DNA of 64,000 nucleotides from Mangifera indica (lineage: Eukaryota; Streptophyta; Magnoliopsida; Sapindales; Anacardiaceae). Shown here one piece after another: positions 62,553-64,000 of the stretch. The position numbers and the translations under genes were made by a program. Location of the stretch: positions 15,501,945-15,565,944 of the forward strand of contig NC_058140.1 in assembly GCF_011075055.1 (NCBI RefSeq), in the 5' to 3' direction. The notes under the pieces are model-generated. The model had not been told where the DNA came from. It saw nothing but the letters and a program-made list of their open reading frames with translations, and did no database searches. Every line of letters starts with the position of its first letter. Positions within the stretch are counted from its first letter, which is position 1.

Positions 62553-62886
62553 TAGGCCTGACTAGAGTTAAACTTATTCGAGTTTGAAAATAAATTTGAT
62601 TTGAATGAGTTTGGAATAAATTCGGATAAATTCGGTTTAACTGAATTCAAGTTTGAGTTTGAGTGATGTTCAATTTGTTAAATTTACGAATATAAAAAAA
62701 TTTGATATGAATTAACTAAAATAACGTTTTTTTTATTAATATATATTTAAACGATATCGTTATAATCATTTTATTGGGCTAAACTCAAAATTTAATTTGA
62801 TTCGATATTATAATCAAACTCTCTTTAAATAAACTAAATTCAAACAATTTTAAAAAAAAGTCAAGTTTGGTTCACGTCTATTTCTA
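62553..62886. mobile_element. Degenerate hAT-like MITE
   Basis: Begins TAGGCCTGACTAGAGTTAAA and ends GGTTCACGTCTATTTCTA. It is full of TTCGAGTTTGA/TCAAACTC variants around a central AAACGATATCGTT, the same layout as the NFU2-intron element (GC-rich repeats around AAACGGCGTCGTTT). No clear target duplication remains, so ends are approximate. Confidence 0.4.
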
Positions 62887-62990
62887 ACTTACAGTAATAG
62901 ATAGTTAAGATTTTATAATTTGTTTAGAAAGAAACTACCTGTACATACTAAAAAACAAAGGCCTGTTAAATGAATTATATAATAATAATT

Positions 62991-63683
62991 GGCCAAAGGA
63001 CTATTTCCCACCCAAGGTATTCTTTTTCTACACATTGCCACCCGTTAACTTTGAAAAGCCCATTTACCTATCCATGGACTGTTAAAAAAACAGATTCAAG
63101 GGAAAAATCATCATTTTATCTGTAATATTAAAAATAAATTAAAATTTAATCCTCTTTTCCCCCCCTAACCCCTAAAAACTAACTATTTTCCCCTAGACCA
63201 AGTTTTGAAAAATAGCATTCCCTCCCTAGGGTTTAGTTTTCAATCCCCGACGACGAAACCTTTCCGACGCACCACCATGCTCTGACGACCTCTTTTCTCT
63301 CCTCTGGAACGCCGATTGGCCCAGATCTGGCGTCATCTTCTCCTAGAAATTTGAAGGGTCGATCGGCGTTCTAGAGGAGAGAAGACAGGCCGTCGGAGCA
63401 TGGTGGTGCATCGGGAAGGCTTCGTCGTCAACGATGGCTACGGATTTGGCGTCGGAGATTGAAAACTAAACCCTTGGGGGGGGGGGGGAATGCTATTTTT
63501 CAAAACTTGACCTAGGGGAAATGGTTAGTTTTTAGAGGTTAGGGGGGAAAAAGAGATAAAATTTTAAGACGTTAGGGTTCCGTTAAATTTAACTGCTCAT
63601 GGGTGGGTATTTAGTATTTTCATAGTTAAAGGAGGAAAACTTGAGAATGCAACATACCTTGGGTGGGAAATAGTCCTTTGGCC
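62991..63683. mobile_element. Mutator-type MITE, copy E (693 bp), near-complete foldback
   Basis: Left end GGCCAAAGGACTATTTCCCA, and its exact reverse complement at the right end (ATACCTTGGGTGGGAAATAG onward). The flanks are identical, ATAATAATT at 62982-62990 and 63684-63692: a perfect 9-bp target duplication. Inverted complementarity continues nearly to the centre: CACCACCATGCTC on the left against GAGCATGGTGGTG on the right, and GGAACGCCGAT against ATCGGCGTTCT. A transcript would therefore fold into a long hairpin with a short loop near 63340. Best-preserved copy in the window. Confidence 0.88.
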
Positions 63684-63766
63684 ATAATAATTTAATAATA
63701 TATGTTCTATAAGGCAATTTTGATACTTTAGTAACAACTTATAAAGGGTAAATATATTTTTAATAT

Positions 63767-64000
63767 GGCTAGAGGGCTATTTTCCATTCAAATTTTAATA
63801 CAAAAATAAATACATATTTATGAGATTTGAAAAACTCAAATATTTACTTATAAACTAATTTTTATCAGAGCTAAGGGTAAAACCGTTATTTTATCTTTCA
63901 TATTAAAAAAATACAAAATTTTATCTCATTTTCTCTCCAGTTTTTGAAAAGTAACATTTTACTTCAATCTCAAACTTTAAAAAAGTGATATTTCGCCCCT
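63767..64000. mobile_element. Mutator-type MITE, copy F, cut by the window edge
   Basis: Starts GGCTAGAGGGCTATTTTCC, like the family left end, and continues with family inner blocks: ACTCAAATATTTACTTATAA, GTTATTTTATCTTTCATATT, TCTCATTTTCTCTCC, GAAAAGTAACATTTTACTTC. The right half lies outside the window, so length and duplication cannot be tested. Confidence 0.55.

Noticed and set aside
1..64000. CRISPR arrays, prokaryotic operons, phage or defence systems, recent bacterial transfer
   Set aside because: All supported genes are spliced or plant-typical, the repeats are MITEs, and no spaced palindromic arrays or bacterial gene clusters were seen.
1..64000. tRNA or rRNA genes
   Set aside because: No tRNA A-box/B-box pair or rRNA segment stood out by eye. 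A covariance-model scan would be needed to exclude a tRNA, so this is a weak negative.

Overview
This is a 64 kb piece of a plant nuclear genome, almost certainly a dicot. The evidence is spliced genes with GT-AG introns, AT-rich intergenic DNA, plant-type protein families (class I TCP factor, plastid NFU2-like scaffold, WEB-family coiled coil, plant long-form ATP phosphoribosyltransferase) and many short non-autonomous DNA transposons (MITEs). I cannot name the species from sequence alone. There are no prokaryotic signatures and no CRISPR array.

Nine protein-coding genes are supported. In order: a receptor-like cytoplasmic kinase (490-1662, -); a TCP14/15-like transcription factor (12689-14368, +); an EI24/etoposide-induced 2.4 homologue (19781-24958, -, 11 exons); a CMC4-type twin-CX9C mitochondrial protein (25474-27492, +, 2 exons); a NIPA-family magnesium transporter (28284-33437, -, 9 exons); plastid ATP phosphoribosyltransferase HISN1 (43682-48856, +, 11 exons); the ribosome-biogenesis protein BOP1 (49920-55999, +, 18 exons); plastid NFU2-like Fe-S scaffold protein (57124-60330, -, 4 exons); and a WEB-family coiled-coil protein (61420-62148, -). 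I built each spliced model by hand. All keep reading frame across every junction and end at the family-typical C-terminus. The genes are unrelated housekeeping and regulatory functions, not a cluster. EI24 and CMC4 are divergent and share a 515-bp spacer with two site II motifs.

The gaps are AT-rich and hold a dense DNA-transposon landscape. At least five intact or near-intact Mutator-type MITEs share GGCCAAAGGACTATTTCC-like ends and 9-bp target duplications (5559-6281, 34668-35389, 36065-36673, 39988-40926, 62991-63683), and there are partial copies at the window edges and near 39.1-39.9 kb. Three Tourist-like MITEs (38612-39092, 39245-39733 and, inverted, 42842-43323) share GGGCGTTTGGTT-like ends; two of them have TAA duplications. 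Two hAT-like MITEs (15454-15833, 57943-58268) have 8-bp duplications; the second lies in an NFU2 intron. A roughly 1.5-kb foldback element (about 41318-42846) has long arms and an AT-rich core full of small hairpins.

The most notable gene-level observation is that BOP1 intron 14 (54286-54658) appears to be a minor-spliceosome (U12-type) AT-AC intron. It has a perfect ATATCCTTT donor, a branch site 11 nt from the acceptor, and the only junction that gives the conserved protein. I found no convincing novel multi-gene system here; the novelty lies in the transposon families, their nesting, and this intron.
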